From positions 1 through 53,581 of the forward strand of contig CALABM010000067.1 in the NCBI GenBank assembly GCA_937885815.1: 53,581 nucleotides of DNA, in the 5' to 3' direction. Positions 25,101 to 34,154 of the stretch are shown piece after piece. A program made the translations under genes and the position numbers. This stretch comes from an uncultured Verrucomicrobiales bacterium. GTDB taxonomy: Bacteria > Verrucomicrobiota > Verrucomicrobiia > Verrucomicrobiales > Akkermansiaceae. The notes under the pieces were generated by a model. The model was not told where the DNA came from and did no database searches. It saw only the letters and a list, made by a program, of their open reading frames with translations. Each line of letters begins with the position of its first letter. Within the stretch, counting starts at the first letter, position 1.

Positions 25101-26702
25101 TTATTGCTTTTCGAGAGGGAAAGGAGGCAGAACCCAGTCGTCCTGCTGCATGAGTATGTCATAATATTCACGTGCGGCATCACCGAGGCTGAACTTGGCG
25201 AGGTTGAGGTAGCGCTCTGCTTCACGCTGGTCTGCCGGTTTGCCGTGCAGTCCTTTTGCGGCCAGATAGGCGATGTAAACGTAGGCATGCGAGAAGCCCA
25301 GAGCAGCGGACTCCTGAAGGTATTCAACGGCAGTGGTGACGTTTTTCTCTGTGCCAAGGCCCTTATAGTATGCGTAGGCTAACATGGTTCTGGCATAGCT
25401 GTAGCCGGAGAGCTCAGCGAGAGCAATGTACCGAAGGCCTGTTTCAATATCCTGTTGCACACCATCACCGGTAAGGAGCATGAATCCCTGAGCGGCGAAG
25501 GCTATCTGATCTCTGGTGCTGCAGTTAATCCAGCGCAGGTGCTGATAGGCCTTGCTATGATCTCTTGGGAAGCCAAGCTCTCCGCGGTAGTAAGCTCGGG
25601 AAAGTGAGCGGCGCGCTTGGGAGTTGCCCAGCAGCGCGGCGAGGCGAATGAGCCCCACTCCTAAGGGGATGTTTTGCTGCAGTCCTGTGCGCTGGTGAAA
25701 CTCTCCGGGAGGGGATACCAAGAAGGTGCCGTAAGCGAATGTGGCGGCCGGGTCATGCAGCGCGACGGCTGATTTCAGTAGAGAGAGGCTAAGCTCCGGA
25801 TTTTGCGTGCTGGTAATGGATGCTAGCGCATAACGTGCAGCAGGGTTGCCGGCATCTGAGGCTTTCTGCAGCCAGCTGATTTGCTCTTGTGAATTGGGGG
25901 CGTAGCGGCTGATGTAATAGGTGACGTGGTGGTTGCCTCTGTTGATTTCACCGGCCACTTCGGGGCGGTCTTTATCCTCCCAGCGGTTCAAACGATTATT
26001 CTGGAGGAGCCAGCTGAAGCGGGTTTCAAAATTGCCACTGCGGCTGGCGTTTAGCATGAGGCGGTTTGCGGCCTGCTCATCACGTTCCACGCCGATGCCA
26101 GAGCGCAGGAATGCACTGTAATCCAGCATGGCTGGGACAAAACCCATATCCGCCGCTTTTTTGAGCCATTGAGCTGCCTCACGGGCGTCATCCCGTCTTT
26201 CATCCAGCAATGCCTGTCTTTGGGCGGGCGGGAGATAGCGGATTTCCGGGGATGCATTTTGAGCGGCACTGGTCATGCCAAGGTAGTGCATGCCTACGGC
26301 ATTGCCATCTTCCGCGGCTTTCCTCATCCAAGCTTCTACCGCGAACTCATCTCCGGTAGTCACCAGAACAAGAGAAAACGCCTTGCTGCAATCCGAGGAG
26401 TTCTCTTTCTGCTGGATTTCCAGATGTCCCAGAAACTCTCTGTATCGCTCGGGATGCGCTTCTGGTGAGGTGTCGGTAGCCGTGGCCGCGGGGCCTGCTT
26501 TTGGTGCATCCTCAAAGGAAGCCAGCGGCAGGGCGGGCCTCGGGCTAGGGTGAGAAATGCGTCTTACGTTGCGGTTGCGGTTGCCGTTGGTTGTGCGCTG
26601 CCTGAGTTGTTGACCGTTGTGATTACGCGGAGCACATTCTGCCTGCGGGGTGAGAATAGCAGATAGTACGAGTAAACTAATGGTGAGGAAAAACGGCTTC
26701 AT
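25101..26702 (-). CDS. Exported Sel1-repeat protein
   Basis: 533 residues. A signal peptide ends near Glu-Cys-Ala (about 24), then a basic Asn/Arg-rich low-complexity stretch (25-50). The rest is made of Sel1-like repeats of about 36 residues, for example AAEDGNAVGMHYLGM, AADMGFVPAMLDYSAFL, ASDAGNPAARYALAS and SGYSYARTMLAYAYYKGLGTEKN with ALGFSHAYVYIAYLAAKGL. Such alpha-solenoids serve as scaffolds for other proteins, here in the periplasm or at the surface. A promoter lies directly upstream. Confidence 0.9.
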   Translation of the reverse strand: MKPFFLTISLLVLSAILTPQAECAPRNHNGQQLRQRTTNGNRNRNVRRISHPSPRPALPLASFEDAPKAGPAATATDTSPEAHPERYREFLGHLEIQQKENSSDCSKAFSLVLVTTGDEFAVEAWMRKAAEDGNAVGMHYLGMTSAAQNASPEIRYLPPAQRQALLDERRDDAREAAQWLKKAADMGFVPAMLDYSAFLRSGIGVERDEQAANRLMLNASRSGNFETRFSWLLQNNRLNRWEDKDRPEVAGEINRGNHHVTYYISRYAPNSQEQISWLQKASDAGNPAARYALASITSTQNPELSLSLLKSAVALHDPAATFAYGTFLVSPPGEFHQRTGLQQNIPLGVGLIRLAALLGNSQARRSLSRAYYRGELGFPRDHSKAYQHLRWINCSTRDQIAFAAQGFMLLTGDGVQQDIETGLRYIALAELSGYSYARTMLAYAYYKGLGTEKNVTTAVEYLQESAALGFSHAYVYIAYLAAKGLHGKPADQREAERYLNLAKFSLGDAAREYYDILMQQDDWVLPPFPLEKQ

Positions 26703-26722
26703 GTAGGTTTGAGAATGCGCTC

Positions 26723-26751
26723 ATTTTATGCTGCCATGCTTGTGTTGGCAA
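26723..26751 (-). promoter_or_regulatory. Promoter of the Sel1-repeat gene
   Basis: Minus strand: TTGCCA (26751-26746), a 17-nt spacer, TAAAAT (26728-26723), giving a leader of about 13 nt before the ATG at 26702. No Shine-Dalgarno sequence is present. Confidence 0.5.
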
Positions 26752-26800
26752 GATAAAAACGCGTCTTGCTTAACGATAAAGGCTTTGCTTATACGCGGGG

Positions 26801-27670
26801 TTATTTCAAGGCTGCTCGCATGAGTTCTACGGAGGGCTGGCTCCCGAACCAACGCTGGAAGGCAAAAGCGCCTTGCCACAGCAGCATACCCAAACCATTA
26901 TCTGTTCGGCAGCCCTTTTCCTTTGCTGCTCGGCTCAGGGCGGTCTCATGCGTCACGATATCGTACACCATCTGCCCGCTTTGCAGCCACTCTGTCGGAA
27001 GGGGTAGGGCATCTCCCTCATGTAGCCCCAGACTAGTGGCATTCACCACGAGGTCTGCCTGCTTAACCGCCTCTCGTGCCTCCGGGGTGTTGAACTGGCA
27101 TGTGGAAATGCTCCCCTGAGTGTGTGGGCGGAGAGTAGTGGCTAAGTTTTCCAGCTCCGGGCGGGGGCGATTGATAAGGGTGAGGGCGGGGCAGTTGCTC
27201 AGGGCACACTGAGCGGCAAGTGCTGAACCGGCACCGCCGCAGGCTCCGAGGATGACGATGCGAAGATTATTGAGGCCTTTGCCTCCCAGCTCATGTATGG
27301 CTCGCTCGAAGCCCGGGCCGTCCGTATTGAAGCAGTGCCAGCCATCTTCCTTCAGCACGAGGGTATTAGCCGCGCCACAGAGTGTGGAAAGAGCATCTGC
27401 CTGCACAGCAGCGGCAAAAGCCTTCTTCTTGAAGGGAACCGTGACATTTACACCGATGAAGCTCCGGTCTGCCAGTGCTGCCAGTAGGCGCTCGAATGCG
27501 CTTTCCTCCGTATCAGCGAGCAGGCGTACATAGCGGTACGGCAGACCGGCCTCGTTCAGGGCGGCCTGTTGCATTTGCGGGGATTTACTGTGCGCAATGG
27601 GGTTACCGATGACGCCCAGTTTCACCTCTGCTCCTAGCGTGGCAAGGTCATCTATGGTGTGGAATGACAT
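26801..27670 (-). CDS. aroE: Shikimate dehydrogenase
   Basis: NADPH-dependent reduction of 3-dehydroshikimate in the chorismate pathway. It has 289 residues from the ATG at 27670. Family motifs are LGVIGNPIAHSKSP near residue 19 (shikimate-binding Ser-Lys-Ser), GVNVTVPFKKKAF with the catalytic Lys, NTDGPGF, and the nucleotide-binding ILGACGGAGSA (a Gly-rich variant of GAGGAA). The end LLWQGAFAFQRWFG also matches. A TTG nine codons upstream was passed over because the ATG fits the family N-terminus better. It follows yajC after about 96 nt. Confidence 0.94.
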   Translation of the reverse strand: MSFHTIDDLATLGAEVKLGVIGNPIAHSKSPQMQQAALNEAGLPYRYVRLLADTEESAFERLLAALADRSFIGVNVTVPFKKKAFAAAVQADALSTLCGAANTLVLKEDGWHCFNTDGPGFERAIHELGGKGLNNLRIVILGACGGAGSALAAQCALSNCPALTLINRPRPELENLATTLRPHTQGSISTCQFNTPEAREAVKQADLVVNATSLGLHEGDALPLPTEWLQSGQMVYDIVTHETALSRAAKEKGCRTDNGLGMLLWQGAFAFQRWFGSQPSVELMRAALK

Positions 27671-27766
27671 GGGAAGGCTTCTGCTGTGTTCAGGCAAAAG
27701 CCACTGTCCGCGCCATTTCCGGCGGCTGGACAGCGGCTCGCTATAAAGTAACAGGTGAAGTATGTT

Positions 27767-28150
27767 TTACTTGGACTTCACGCGTGCGATGGCTACCTTC
27801 TCCATCTTGAGAGTCACGCTCGGGGATACCTCGATGAGAACTGTGTTCTCCTGTACGTCGCGCACGATGCCATGAATGCCGCCGATGGTGACAATTTCAT
27901 CGTCCACCTTCAGACTATCCTGACGGGCCTTATCTTCCTTGGCTCTCTTCTGCTGCGGGCGGATGAGAAGGAAGTAGAAGATAACTACCAGCAGAATGAG
28001 CGGCAGGAAGGAGGAGAGCATGCTGGGCTCCTCTGCGACCTGAGCGGGGGTGCCGGCAGCGGGCTGAGTGGTGGTGGTGATGCCCTCTGCGGGAGCGGTC
28101 TGACCCTCTGCAGGGGCAGCGGCCTGTGCTAATACGTTGATGTAGCTCAT
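27767..28150 (-). CDS. yajC: Sec translocase accessory subunit YajC
   Basis: Small inner-membrane protein that associates with SecDF. It has 127 residues: a Pro/Ala/Thr-rich N-terminal extension (1-42), one transmembrane helix (about 45-62, FLPLILLVVIFYFLLIRPQQK), then the cytosolic VDDEIVTIGGIHGIVRDV domain typical of YajC. The extension is longer than usual. The start overlaps the tgt stop by 4 nt, the common tgt-yajC order. Confidence 0.94.
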   Translation of the reverse strand: MSYINVLAQAAAPAEGQTAPAEGITTTTQPAAGTPAQVAEEPSMLSSFLPLILLVVIFYFLLIRPQQKRAKEDKARQDSLKVDDEIVTIGGIHGIVRDVQENTVLIEVSPSVTLKMEKVAIARVKSK

Positions 28151-29277
28151 GGTATATCGTTTGCTTGGTAACGCGAGATGAAGCTGCGTTTGAAGGCAGC
28201 GAATTCACCGGCTGCGATGGCGCTTCTCGCTTGCGCCATGAGCCGCAGGTAAAAGTGCAGGTTCTGGAAGGAGAGCAGGCGCAGGGCCAGCATCTCTCCG
28301 GCTCGGAAGAAATGGCGGATGGCTGCGCGGGAGAAGCGGGTGACGTGCGGGTGTCCTTCCGGATCCAACGGGCGGCTGTCGTTCTCCCAGCGTTTATTCT
28401 TAATGTGGATGGGACCATCCGGAGTGAGGGCTACGCCGTGGCGAGCCAAGCGGGTGGGCATCACGCAGTCAAACATATCCACGCCTCGCTCAATCATCTC
28501 CAGTAGCTGGGTGGGGGTACCCAAGCCCATGGCGTAGCGGGCCTTATTCTGCGGGAGGTAGGGAGCCGTGTTTTCAATGGCTCGGAGCATCTCTTCCTCC
28601 GGTTCGCCCACGGATACACCACCGATGGCGTACCCATCAAAATCCATAGCCGCAAGCTCCTCTGCACAGAGCTTGCGCAAATCTTCATACACGGAGCCTT
28701 GCACGATGCCGAAGTGCTGCTGCAACCCGTTGCCGCTGGTGGGCTGGTGCTCATCCACCCACTGCTTGCAGCGCTTGGCCCAGCGCAGGGTGTAGCCGAG
28801 AGATTTTTCTGCGTACTTGCGGTCGCAGGGGTAGGGCGGGCATTCATCGAAAAGCATGGCGATATCACTGCCCAGATTCGCCTGAATCTCCATACTGCGT
28901 TCCGGGGTGAGCATCATGTACGCGCCATCGATGTGGTTGCAGAAGCGCACGCCTTCCTCCGTAATCTTACGCAGGCGGGCGAGGCTCCATACCTGAAAGC
29001 CTCCGCTATCCGTCAGCATGGGGCGGTTCCAGCCGGCAAAGTTGTGCAGGCCTCCGAGATTGCGGATGGCTTCATCACCGGGGCGCAGGCAAAGGTGGTA
29101 GGTGTTGCCCAGAATAATTTGAGCACCGAGTGCCTCCAAATCCTCGGGGTGCAGGGTTTTTACTGTGCCCTGAGTGCCTACAGGCATGAAGATGGGGGTG
29201 GGCACGTCACCATGCGGCAGGTGCAGGGTGCCGAGGCGGGCTCCGCTGGGGTCAGTACTGTGAAGGGTAAAGCTCAT
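28147..29277 (-). CDS. tgt: tRNA-guanine transglycosylase
   Basis: Exchanges the wobble guanine of Asp/Asn/His/Tyr tRNAs for preQ1, the first tRNA step of queuosine synthesis. It has 376 residues. Motifs are GNTYHLCLRPG, LTDSGGFQVWSL with the catalytic Asp (about 92), GGVSVGEP and the second Asp in VDMFDCVMPTRLAR. The usual three-Cys-plus-His zinc site at the end is not obvious: the region around RFSRAAIRHFFRAGEMLALRLLSFQNLHFY has His but I see no clear Cys cluster. It overlaps trmB and yajC by 4 nt each. Confidence 0.94.
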   Translation of the reverse strand: MSFTLHSTDPSGARLGTLHLPHGDVPTPIFMPVGTQGTVKTLHPEDLEALGAQIILGNTYHLCLRPGDEAIRNLGGLHNFAGWNRPMLTDSGGFQVWSLARLRKITEEGVRFCNHIDGAYMMLTPERSMEIQANLGSDIAMLFDECPPYPCDRKYAEKSLGYTLRWAKRCKQWVDEHQPTSGNGLQQHFGIVQGSVYEDLRKLCAEELAAMDFDGYAIGGVSVGEPEEEMLRAIENTAPYLPQNKARYAMGLGTPTQLLEMIERGVDMFDCVMPTRLARHGVALTPDGPIHIKNKRWENDSRPLDPEGHPHVTRFSRAAIRHFFRAGEMLALRLLSFQNLHFYLRLMAQARSAIAAGEFAAFKRSFISRYQANDIP

Positions 29278-29861
29278 GAGTTACGCAGGAATCTTGCAGC
29301 GAAGATGGGCTTCCCCATAGCCTCCCACTGCTGTTGGAAATCCGTCTTGGGGTAAAAGGGTGCATTCCACTCAGCCTGAGTGAAGAGCGGGCTGGCGTTA
29401 AACCTTTCGCATACCCACTGGAAGTACTCTTCGTGGTCCGTCTTAAAAAGAACCTCGCCACCCTCTGCAAGGGCACGGTGCAGCACGGGGATGAAGCTGT
29501 CCTGCACGAGGCGGTTCTTGTGGTGCTTCTCCTTGGGCCACGGATCCGGAAAGAGGTAGTGAAGTCGGTGGATGCTGCCGGGAGCTACCATCCATTCCAG
29601 AAAATAACGGCTCTCTACACGAAGGCCACGCACATTTTCCAGCCCTCTCCGGGCGCTTTCTGTGCATACCTTGCGTATGCGCCCAAGCAGGCGCTCTACG
29701 CCCAGAAACTTTGTCTGCGGATAGTGCTCCGCCATGGCCAGCAAAAAGCCGCCATCACCGCAGCCCAAATCCACCTCGCAGGTCTGCTCGCCACCGGGCC
29801 CGAACATCTCGGCAACCGTGTAGCGCTTGAAGTAATCCTCCGGTACGAACGCTGTATTCAT
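29274..29861 (-). CDS. trmB: tRNA (guanine-N7)-methyltransferase
   Basis: SAM-dependent enzyme forming m7G46 in tRNA. It has 195 residues from the ATG at 29861. Motifs: EVDLGCGDGGFLLAMA (SAM binding), FLGVERLLGRI, and FPDPWPKEKHHKNRLV, the TrmB signature. A GTG four codons upstream (29873) could be read as a start, but it lies just behind the -10 box and would not be in the transcript predicted from the promoter at 29874-29902, so the ATG is preferred. Confidence 0.93.
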   Translation of the reverse strand: MNTAFVPEDYFKRYTVAEMFGPGGEQTCEVDLGCGDGGFLLAMAEHYPQTKFLGVERLLGRIRKVCTESARRGLENVRGLRVESRYFLEWMVAPGSIHRLHYLFPDPWPKEKHHKNRLVQDSFIPVLHRALAEGGEVLFKTDHEEYFQWVCERFNASPLFTQAEWNAPFYPKTDFQQQWEAMGKPIFAARFLRNS

Positions 29862-29873
29862 CTTACGCCGCAC

Positions 29874-29902
29874 ATTGTATCAGACCTTACTCCGATTGTC
29901 AA
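29874..29902 (-). promoter_or_regulatory. Promoter of the trmB-tgt-yajC-aroE run
   Basis: Minus strand: TTGACA (29902-29897), a 17-nt spacer, TACAAT (29879-29874). Transcription should start about 29867, leaving around 6 nt before the ATG at 29861. Confidence 0.7.
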
Positions 29903-29935
29903 AATTATGTTCTGCCATATCAGCGCAATTTGGTA

Positions 29936-29963
29936 TTGACAGCGGCGCGTGACGGCGTATAAT
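29936..29963 (+). promoter_or_regulatory. Promoter of hisS
   Basis: Perfect consensus boxes TTGACA (29936-29941) and TATAAT (29958-29963) with a 16-nt spacer. The leader would be about 28 nt, longer than for other genes here, and has no Shine-Dalgarno sequence or T-box-like structure. Confidence 0.75.
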
Positions 29964-29997
29964 AGCGCTCTCTTAATTTCAACCGTTTATATTCACT

Positions 29998-31266
29998 ATG
30001 CCTGACGCCAGATTCCAGCCCCTTACCGGTTTCCGCGATTTTGCCCCCCAGGAGTACGCCCTGCGTGCTTATCTCTTTGATACCTGGCGGAAGGTAGCCC
30101 ATCGTTATGGCTTCGTGGAATGGGAGGCCCCCACTATTGAAGCCACGGAGCTTTACCTTAAGAAGTCCGGTGGCGAACTGCCCACTCAGCTCTTCCGCTT
30201 TGTAGACCAAGGTGAGCGCGATATCACCGTGCGCCCTGAGCTTACTGCTTCTCTTGGCCGAATCGCCGCCGCGTACCAGCGCGAGTACACCAAGCCTCTC
30301 AAGTGGTTTGAGATTGGTAGCTGCTTCCGTTACGAGAAGCCTCAGAAGGGCCGCTTGCGTGAGTTCGTGCAGTTCAATGCTGATATTCTGGGTGAGGCCG
30401 GCGAGGGCTCTGACGCTGAGTTGATTGCTTTGGCTATTGACTGCATGCGTGAGTTCGGATTCACGGCAGATGATTTTGTGGTGCGTGTTTCTGACCGTGA
30501 GGTGTGGCTGCGCTATGCTGCTGAGCACGGTGTGCCTGAGGAAAAGACAGGTGATTTCCTCGCTGTTATTGATAAGTTTGAGCGTGATCGCCCGGAGGTT
30601 TGTCAGGAGAAGCTCGACGCTTTCGGTATGAAGCGAGCTGAGCTTGAGGCATTTATCCAGAATCCTCCCGCTGGTTGCTCCCCCCGCTATGAAGCCGTGC
30701 TGGCTGAGCTGAAAGCCCGTGGTCTGGCTGATTATGTGAAGCTGGATCTCTATGTGGTGCGCGGCCTTGCCTATTACACCGGTCTGGTGTTTGAGATTTT
30801 CGACAAGGGGCACAGCCTGCGCGCCATTGCTGGCGGTGGCCGTTACAATGGCTTGGTTTCTACCCTTTCCAATGGTGCGGTTGACATGCCTGCCACCGGT
30901 TTTGCCATGGGTGATGCTGTGATAGCTCACCTCATTGAGGCTTGTCCTGCTGCTCGTGCTCTGCGTGATGCCGCGGTGAAGCCGAATGCCTGTGACGTAT
31001 GTTTGGTGCTCGCTGCGCCTGAGATGCGCCCGCAGATGCTTTCTCTTGCCTCCACGCTGCGTGATGCCGGCGTGCGTGTAGACCTGCCTCTCTCCCCGGC
31101 TAAAATGGGCAATCAGCTCAAGCGCGCTGAGAAAATCGGTGCCACATGGGCTGTTATCGTTGGTTCAGAGTACCCCGAGCTCGAGCTGAAGAACCTCGCC
31201 ACCCGTGAATCCTGCAAGACGGATATCGAGGCCCTCATGGAGGAGCTTATGCCTGATGCTGAGTAA
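29998..31266 (+). CDS. hisS: Histidyl-tRNA synthetase
   Basis: Class II synthetase charging tRNA-His. It has 422 residues. Motif 2 is WFEIGSCFRYEKPQKGRLREFVQFNADILG (about 102-131); the histidine-specific block is VVRGLAYYTGLVFE (about 252-265); motif 3 is AGGGRYNGLV ... TGFAMG (about 278-306). The C-terminal anticodon-binding domain starts near CDVCLVLAAP. Pyrimidine-ending codons are frequent, as expected of a well-expressed gene. It is a single-gene unit ended by a strong terminator and divergent from trmB. Confidence 0.95.
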   Translation: MPDARFQPLTGFRDFAPQEYALRAYLFDTWRKVAHRYGFVEWEAPTIEATELYLKKSGGELPTQLFRFVDQGERDITVRPELTASLGRIAAAYQREYTKPLKWFEIGSCFRYEKPQKGRLREFVQFNADILGEAGEGSDAELIALAIDCMREFGFTADDFVVRVSDREVWLRYAAEHGVPEEKTGDFLAVIDKFERDRPEVCQEKLDAFGMKRAELEAFIQNPPAGCSPRYEAVLAELKARGLADYVKLDLYVVRGLAYYTGLVFEIFDKGHSLRAIAGGGRYNGLVSTLSNGAVDMPATGFAMGDAVIAHLIEACPAARALRDAAVKPNACDVCLVLAAPEMRPQMLSLASTLRDAGVRVDLPLSPAKMGNQLKRAEKIGATWAVIVGSEYPELELKNLATRESCKTDIEALMEELMPDAE

Positions 31267-31291
31267 AACTATTCTGTAAATCATTCAGAAT

Positions 31292-31329
31292 AAATCCCCG
31301 GTTGTCCTGAGACGACCGGGGATTTTTTT
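31292..31329 (+). terminator. Terminator of hisS
   Basis: A long GC-rich stem starting AAATCCCCGG and closing CCGGGGATTT, with a CTGA loop and a run of T after it. Confidence 0.88.
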
Positions 31330-31366
31330 CTACAATCTGTTTCCAGGCACGCTAGAGCTTCCTTGC

Positions 31367-31396
31367 AAAAAAAACGAGCCTCCGTGTGGAGGCTCG
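31367..31396 (-). terminator. Terminator of the mcsA-mcsB-clpC locus
   Basis: On the minus strand a perfect 9-bp stem CGAGCCTCC/GGAGGCTCG with a 4-nt loop is followed by eight T, 15 nt beyond the clpC stop. Confidence 0.88.
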
Positions 31397-31411
31397 CAGG
31401 TGGGGAATGGG

Positions 31412-34123
31412 TTATTCGCCTTTCTTCTTGCGGGGCTTTTTAGGAGCCGCCGGCTTTTTCGTGGTCTTGCTGTCCGCGGAGTCAGCCTTTTTGCGAGAAG
31501 CGGTGCGCTTGCGGGCGGGCTTGGCAGGCTGCTCAACGGTGAGTTCGAGCTCGGGTTGCGCGGGCTGAGGTTCCGGTTCAGGTTCCGGGGCAGGGGGCGG
31601 GAGCTCGGCGAAGTCGATGCAATCCGTGCCTTCCGGACGGACGGCGCGAGACGAGATACCGGCGGCCAGCTCCCCACGAAGTATCGCTTCTGCGATGGGG
31701 TCTTCAAGCAGACGCTCGATGGCGCGGCGCATGGGGCGGGCACCGTACTGCGGGTCGTACCCCTTGTCCACGAGCATGCTGACCACCTCCGGAGAGAGGT
31801 CCAACGTAATCTGCTTGCTGGCAAGGCGCTTAATGAGCTTCTGGGCTTCCAGAACCACGATTCGCTCCAAATCACGGCGTTCAAGCATGCGGAAAACGAT
31901 GAGTTCATCAAAGCGATTGATGAATTCTGGGCGGAAATGCTGCTTGGCGGCCTCGGTGATACGCTCTTTCATGGTATCATAATCCGCTTCAGCATTATCC
32001 ATGGCGCCGAAGCCCATCGTACCTTGGCGGGCGGCGAGGCTGGCGCCGACATTTGAGGTGAGTATGATAATGGTGTTAGAGAAGCTGACTTTGCGGCCGA
32101 GCGAATCCGTCATGGCGCCTTCTTCCAACACCTGCAGCAGGAGGTTCATTACATCCGGGTGGGCTTTTTCCACCTCATCAAAAAGGATGACGGCGTAGGG
32201 GCGGCGGCGCACCCGCTCGGTGAGCTGCCCACCTTCATCATGCCCCACGTAGCCGGGGGGCGAGCCAATGAGGCGGCTGGTGCTGAACTTCTCCATGTAC
32301 TCACTCATGTCTACCTGAATGAGGGCTTCCGCTGTGCCGAACATGATTTCGGCAAGGTTGCGGGCGAGGTAGGTCTTGCCCACACCGGTGGGCCCCATGA
32401 AGAGGAAGGAGCCGATGGGGCGGCGGGGATCCTTAATATCCGCGCGGCTGCGGCGCAGGGCTCGGGCGATGGCGGAGCAGGCCACATCTTGGCCGATGAC
32501 TTTGCTCTTGAGTTCGTCCTCCATGCGAAGGAGTTTCTCAGTTTCCTTTTCCTCCATGCGGGAGAGGGGAATGCCGGTCCACTTGGAGATGACGGCCATG
32601 ATGTCTTCCTCCGTCACATCAAGGCGTGCAGCGTTCATCTGCTCCTTCCATTCCTCGACTTCGGATTTGAAACTGGCATCCAGCGCGGCGATGGAGTCGC
32701 GCAGAGCGGCGGCGCGCTCGAAATCCTGTTCCTTCACTGCTGTCTGCTTGTCTGCCTCCAGCTCCTTGCGGGCCTGCTCACGGTCCTTGAGAGCCTGCGG
32801 GCGGGTCATGAGGGCCACGCGCAGGCGGGAGCCTGCCTCATCCATCACGTCAATGGCCTTGTCCGGCAGGAAGCGGCCTGTGAGATAGCGTTTCGACAGG
32901 TTTGCAGCGGCTGAGAGTGCTTTATCTGTATAGTGCACATGGTGGTGATCTTCGTAGCGAGGGGCTATCCCCTTGAGGATGAGAAGGGTGTCATCCACGG
33001 AAGGTTCGCCGACCTGTACCTGCTGGAAGCGGCGCTCGAAGGCACCATCTTTCTCGATGTGCTTGCGGTATTCATTCAGCGTGGTGGCACCTATGGCCTG
33101 CAGCTCACCGCGGGAGAGGGCGGGTTTGATGATGTTGGAGGCGTCCATGGTGCCTTCTGCGGAACCGGCACCGATGAGAGTATGCATCTCGTCAATGAAG
33201 AGGATGATGTTCTTCTCACGCTGGATTTCATCCATGATGGCCTTCAGGCGTTCCTCAAACTGGCCGCGGTATTTAGTGCCTGCCACCATGAGAGCCAAAT
33301 CCAGAGAAATGAGCTTTTTGCCCAGCAGGAACTCCGGTACATCTCCGCTCACAATCATCTGCGCAAGTGCTTCCACTATGGCGGTTTTGCCCACACCGGC
33401 TTCACCCAGTAGAACGGGGTTGTTCTTGGTGCGGCGGCAAAGAATCTGGATGACTCGTTCAAGTTCGTCACGGCGGCCAATGACAGGGTCCAGCTCACCG
33501 CGAGCAGCTCGCTCGGTGAGGTCACGGCCAAAGGCCTTCAATGCAGGCGTGCGTGTGCGGCCTTCTGCGGTAGAATTGTTGCCGCTGTTCACGGCTCCGG
33601 AGTGCAGGAACGCGTTGGCGTCTTCTTCCTCCTCATATTCGCGGCGGCGGGGGGAGTCCTCACGGTCAGCAGCGGGATTATTATCAAACTTGGGGTCAAT
33701 TTCACGCAGAACGCTCTGGCGGGCAGAATCATAGGTGAGGCCGGCGGATCTCAGCGCTTCGTGTGCCAGCCCGCCGTCATCCTTCAGAAATGCCAGCAGG
33801 ATGTGCTCTGTTCCCACATAGGTGTGGCGCAGGTCACGAGCCTCCGTGCCGGCCATGGTGAGCAGGCGCTTAACTCGGGGCGTGTAGGGAAGTGAGCCTT
33901 CGGAACCTCCGGAATCTCCGGTTACCATGGCTGCTTCTATTTTGCTGATGAGGTCCTTAATGTTAATACCTGAATTCTCCAGTACTGTGACTGCGACACC
34001 CTGACCGAGTTTCAGCATGCCAAGCAGAACGTGCTCCGCACCAATGTAGTTGTGGTGAAAGCGGTCTGCTTCACGGCGGGCAAGATTCAGAACCTGCTGT
34101 GCTCTGGGAGTGAAATTATTCAT
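31412..34123 (-). CDS. clpC: AAA+ unfoldase ClpC with extended basic C-terminal tail
   Basis: Hsp100 unfoldase that feeds ClpP. It has 903 residues, some 80 more than usual. In order: two N-domain repeats (with YIGAEHVLLG and YVGTEHILLA, keeping the Glu residues that in B. subtilis bind phospho-arginine), NBD1 with GEAGVGKTA and LFIDEMHTL, a middle domain with a UVR motif (KEQDFERAAALRD), NBD2 with GPTGVGKTY and ILFDEVEKAHPDV, and the C-terminal D2 domain. After about residue 840 an unusual tail follows: a Pro-Glu stretch, then Lys/Arg/Ala/Pro-rich sequence reminiscent of histone H1 tails. It is cotranscribed with mcsB and mcsA. Confidence 0.95.
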   Translation of the reverse strand: MNNFTPRAQQVLNLARREADRFHHNYIGAEHVLLGMLKLGQGVAVTVLENSGINIKDLISKIEAAMVTGDSGGSEGSLPYTPRVKRLLTMAGTEARDLRHTYVGTEHILLAFLKDDGGLAHEALRSAGLTYDSARQSVLREIDPKFDNNPAADREDSPRRREYEEEEDANAFLHSGAVNSGNNSTAEGRTRTPALKAFGRDLTERAARGELDPVIGRRDELERVIQILCRRTKNNPVLLGEAGVGKTAIVEALAQMIVSGDVPEFLLGKKLISLDLALMVAGTKYRGQFEERLKAIMDEIQREKNIILFIDEMHTLIGAGSAEGTMDASNIIKPALSRGELQAIGATTLNEYRKHIEKDGAFERRFQQVQVGEPSVDDTLLILKGIAPRYEDHHHVHYTDKALSAAANLSKRYLTGRFLPDKAIDVMDEAGSRLRVALMTRPQALKDREQARKELEADKQTAVKEQDFERAAALRDSIAALDASFKSEVEEWKEQMNAARLDVTEEDIMAVISKWTGIPLSRMEEKETEKLLRMEDELKSKVIGQDVACSAIARALRRSRADIKDPRRPIGSFLFMGPTGVGKTYLARNLAEIMFGTAEALIQVDMSEYMEKFSTSRLIGSPPGYVGHDEGGQLTERVRRRPYAVILFDEVEKAHPDVMNLLLQVLEEGAMTDSLGRKVSFSNTIIILTSNVGASLAARQGTMGFGAMDNAEADYDTMKERITEAAKQHFRPEFINRFDELIVFRMLERRDLERIVVLEAQKLIKRLASKQITLDLSPEVVSMLVDKGYDPQYGARPMRRAIERLLEDPIAEAILRGELAAGISSRAVRPEGTDCIDFAELPPPAPEPEPEPQPAQPELELTVEQPAKPARKRTASRKKADSADSKTTKKPAAPKKPRKKKGE

Positions 34124-34154
34124 ATATGAGTTAAGATAGGCTAGTAAGGGGGGA

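Noticed and set aside
29920..30930. Open frame of 336 codons on the minus strand
   Set aside because: Antisense to hisS; no start signal and no motif.
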